From: CADEEN01 sp963840805
Lineage (GTDB): Bacteria; Pseudomonadota; Gammaproteobacteria; Burkholderiales; Burkholderiaceae_C
Assembly: GCA_963840805.1 (NCBI GenBank)
Contig: CAWJAJ010000011.1
Location: forward strand, 620,001-684,000
Direction of reading: 5' to 3'
DNA length: 64,000 nt
The translations under genes and the position numbers were made by a program. Within the stretch, counting starts at the first letter, position 1. Each line of letters opens with the position of its first letter. Positions 61,976-64,000 of the stretch are shown here, one piece after another. The notes under the pieces are model-generated. The model searched no databases. It saw only the letters and a list, made by a program, of their open reading frames with translations, and had not been told where the DNA came from.

Positions 61976-64000
61976 ATGACCACACCCACCAAGCCTTTTG
62001 CCGCCGATCCGGCCCCGGTCACTCGCCTGCGTGAGGACCTGATCCACCCCGACCCGCTGCTCGACTGCCTGGTCGAGGTCTGCCGCTTGCATGGCCAGGC
62101 GGCGTCGCGCGCATCGCTGGCGGCCGGGCTGCCGCTGGTGCAGGGCCGGCTCAGCCTCGAACTGACCGAACGCGCCGCGGCGCGCGCCGGCATGGCCGCG
62201 CGCCTGCAGCGGCTGCCGCTGGAGCGGATCGACGCCGCGGCATTGCCGACGATCCTGGTGCTGGCCGGCAACCAGGCCTGTGTGCTGCTCGGCTGGGGCA
62301 CCGACGGCCAGGCCCGGGTGCTGCTGCCGGAGACCGGCCAGGGCGCGGTGACGTTGGCGCGCGACGACCTGGCGGCGCGCTATGCCGGCGTCACGCTGTT
62401 CGTGCGGCCGCACTTCCGCTTCGACAGCCGCACCCAGCCCGTGCCGGCGACGCGGCGCGGCCACTGGTTCTGGAACGCGCTCGCGACACAGCGCTTCGTC
62501 TACCGCGACGTGCTTGCCGCCGCGGCACTGATCAACCTGTTCGCATTGGCGTTCCCGATCTTCACGATGAACGTCTACGACCGCGTGGTGCCCAACCACG
62601 CCATCGAGACGCTGTGGGCGCTGGCGATCGGCATCGTGCTGGTGCTGTGCGCCGACCTGTGGCTGCGCTCGCTGCGCAGCCGCTTCGTCGACGAGGCCAG
62701 CGCGCGCATCGACGTCGCGCTGTCGGCCACGCTGATGGAGCGCGTGCTGGGGCTGAAGCTGGCCCACCGGCCGGAATCGGTGGGATCGTTCGCCAGCCAG
62801 TTGCGCGGCTTCGAGCAGGTGCGCGACTTCATCGCCTCGGGCACCGTCACGGCACTGATCGACCTGCCGTTCACGCTGCTGTTCATCGCGGTCATGGTAT
62901 GGCTGTCGCCCTGGCTGGCCATCCCGGTGGTCCTGGCGTTCGCATTGATCATCGTCATCGGCTGGGTGCTCCAGCACCGCCTGCACCAGTTGTCGGAGAC
63001 CACCTGGCAGGCCTCGGCGCAACGCAATGCGACCTTGATCGAGAGCCTGACCGGGCTGGAGACGATCAAGACCCAGGGCGCCGAGGGCGCGATCCAGGCC
63101 CGCTGGGAACGCAACAATCTCTTTCTCGCACGCATGAACATTCGCATGCGCGCGCTGTCGTCGAGCGCGATGTACGGCACGGCATGGCTGACCCAGGGCG
63201 TCAGCGTGGCGGTGATCGTGATCGGCGTGTACCTGATCGGCGAGCGCGAGCTGACGATGGGCGCGCTGATCGCCGCGTCGATGCTGGCCGGCCGCGCGCT
63301 GGCCCCGGCCGGCCAGGTGGTCGGGCTGCTGATGCAGTACCAGGGCGCCCGCACGGCGCTCGAGTCGCTCGACAAGCTGATGGCGCAACCCGTCGAGCGG
63401 CCGAGTGCAGCCGAAGGCGCCACCCCTTTCATCCAGCGCCGTGAGCTGAAGGGCGAAATCGAATTGCGCAACGTGCGATTCGCTTATCCGCAGCGCGACG
63501 ATGCCGCGCTCGACGGTGTCAGCTTTCGCGTCGCGCCGGGCGAACGCGTAGCGCTGATCGGCCGCGTCGGTTCGGGCAAGTCGACCATCCAGCGCCTGGT
63601 CATGGGCCTGTACGCACCGAGCGAGGGCGAAGTGCTGCTCGACGGTGTCGACGTGCGCCAGCTCGATCCGGCCGACGTGCGCCGCAACATCGGCTACGTG
63701 TCGCAGGACGTGCTGCTGTTCCACGGCTCGCTGCGCAGCAACATCGCGTTCGGATTGCCGTTTGCCGACGATGCGGCCGTCGTCGCGGCGGCGGAAGTGG
63801 CCGGGCTGCATGAGTTCGTCAATCGCCATCCGCGCGGCTTCGACATGGCGGTCGGCGAGCGCGGCGAGTCGCTGTCGGGCGGCCAGCGCCAGGCCGTGGG
63901 CATCGCCCGCGCAGTGCTGCACAACGCACCGATGCTGCTGCTCGACGAGCCGACCAGCGCGATGGATTTCTCCAGCGAGTCGTACCTGACGGAGCGGCTG
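61976..64000 (+). CDS. LapB-type type I secretion permease/ATPase, C-terminus cut by window edge
   Basis: ATG 61976 begins an open frame of 675 codons that runs off the window; full members are about 720 residues. The N-terminal C39-like domain (residues 15-145) is probably non-proteolytic, as in LapB. Helices from about residue 175 to 440 form the membrane part, with FPIFTMNVYDRVVPNHA, the LapB-family signature. The ATPase shows Walker A GRVGSGKST near 530, LSGGQRQ near 632 and Walker B LLLLDEPTS near 655. It would export a large adhesin through a type I system with a membrane fusion protein and TolC, not in the window. Confidence 0.93.
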   Translation, partial: MTTPTKPFAADPAPVTRLREDLIHPDPLLDCLVEVCRLHGQAASRASLAAGLPLVQGRLSLELTERAAARAGMAARLQRLPLERIDAAALPTILVLAGNQACVLLGWGTDGQARVLLPETGQGAVTLARDDLAARYAGVTLFVRPHFRFDSRTQPVPATRRGHWFWNALATQRFVYRDVLAAAALINLFALAFPIFTMNVYDRVVPNHAIETLWALAIGIVLVLCADLWLRSLRSRFVDEASARIDVALSATLMERVLGLKLAHRPESVGSFASQLRGFEQVRDFIASGTVTALIDLPFTLLFIAVMVWLSPWLAIPVVLAFALIIVIGWVLQHRLHQLSETTWQASAQRNATLIESLTGLETIKTQGAEGAIQARWERNNLFLARMNIRMRALSSSAMYGTAWLTQGVSVAVIVIGVYLIGERELTMGALIAASMLAGRALAPAGQVVGLLMQYQGARTALESLDKLMAQPVERPSAAEGATPFIQRRELKGEIELRNVRFAYPQRDDAALDGVSFRVAPGERVALIGRVGSGKSTIQRLVMGLYAPSEGEVLLDGVDVRQLDPADVRRNIGYVSQDVLLFHGSLRSNIAFGLPFADDAAVVAAAEVAGLHEFVNRHPRGFDMAVGERGESLSGGQRQAVGIARAVLHNAPMLLLDEPTSAMDFSSESYLTERL

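Overview
The window is a gene-dense, high-GC chromosomal segment with the codon use and gene content of a betaproteobacterium, most likely Burkholderiales (a Leptothrix/Rubrivivax/Methylibium-like lineage). The reasons are murJ divergent from rpsT, a class I phaC with phaB, kynBUA, a LytS/LytR-type pair, and small families typical of that order (DUF3579, DUF2788, DUF2189). This placement is inferred from recognised families; no marker was compared by search. I see no rRNA, tRNA, CRISPR array, insertion sequence or prophage, and no gene-free stretch over 300 bases.

Layout. 1-6.5 kb: AI-2E-type permease (cut by the window edge), SirB1-like protein, murJ, rpsT, DUF3579 protein, argD-argF. 6.5-12.9 kb: an aryl-CoA ligase divergent from an apparent operon made of an AP2-like protein, kynB, kynU, kynA and a membrane-anchored TAXI-type binding protein. 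Together these look like a tryptophan -> anthranilate -> anthraniloyl-CoA catabolic module. 12.9-21.4 kb: pseudopilin plus GGDEF/EAL protein, nadC, a small secreted protein, a frameshifted aminopeptidase P, and a histidine kinase/LytTR regulator pair. 21.5-29.5 kb: zinc metalloprotease lipoprotein, a Rieske-like Tat protein with an altered ligand, ettA preceded by a short upstream ORF, the remnant of an MFS transporter, a DUF4870-like membrane protein, and a frameshifted rhlE with a structured leader.

29.5-36.6 kb: hemerythrin-like protein, NAD(P)-binding protein, beta-CASP hydrolase, MgtC/DUF4010 membrane protein, an Ala/Lys-rich secreted protein, a prolyl-4-hydroxylase-like oxygenase and a Deg-type protease. 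36.6-46.7 kb: purL, then divergently map-glnD-mnmH-M16 peptidase. 46.7-56.1 kb: small exported proteins, a winged-helix ATPase regulator divergent from an acyltransferase, DUF2189 and DUF2788 proteins, a DUF6544/6920-like protein, a Tat-exported beta-propeller and a lipoprotein. 56.1-64 kb: a dense cluster of palindromes, phaB, phaC, pgeF, a zeta-class GST/isomerase, a FAH-family hydrolase, a Nudix hydrolase and the start of a LapB-type secretion ATPase.

Two broader signals stand out. First, six single-base insertions break four otherwise well-conserved reading frames (pepP twice, rhlE twice, map, a lipoprotein). All are +1, so sequence error is at least as likely as gene decay. Second, several intergenic regions carry strong RNA-fold signatures: the rhlE leader, two three-way-junction-like elements, and a perfect 15-bp hairpin built on the phaB stop codon. 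No classical defence or mobile system is present. The best candidate for something undescribed is the AP2-like protein that leads the kynurenine operon.
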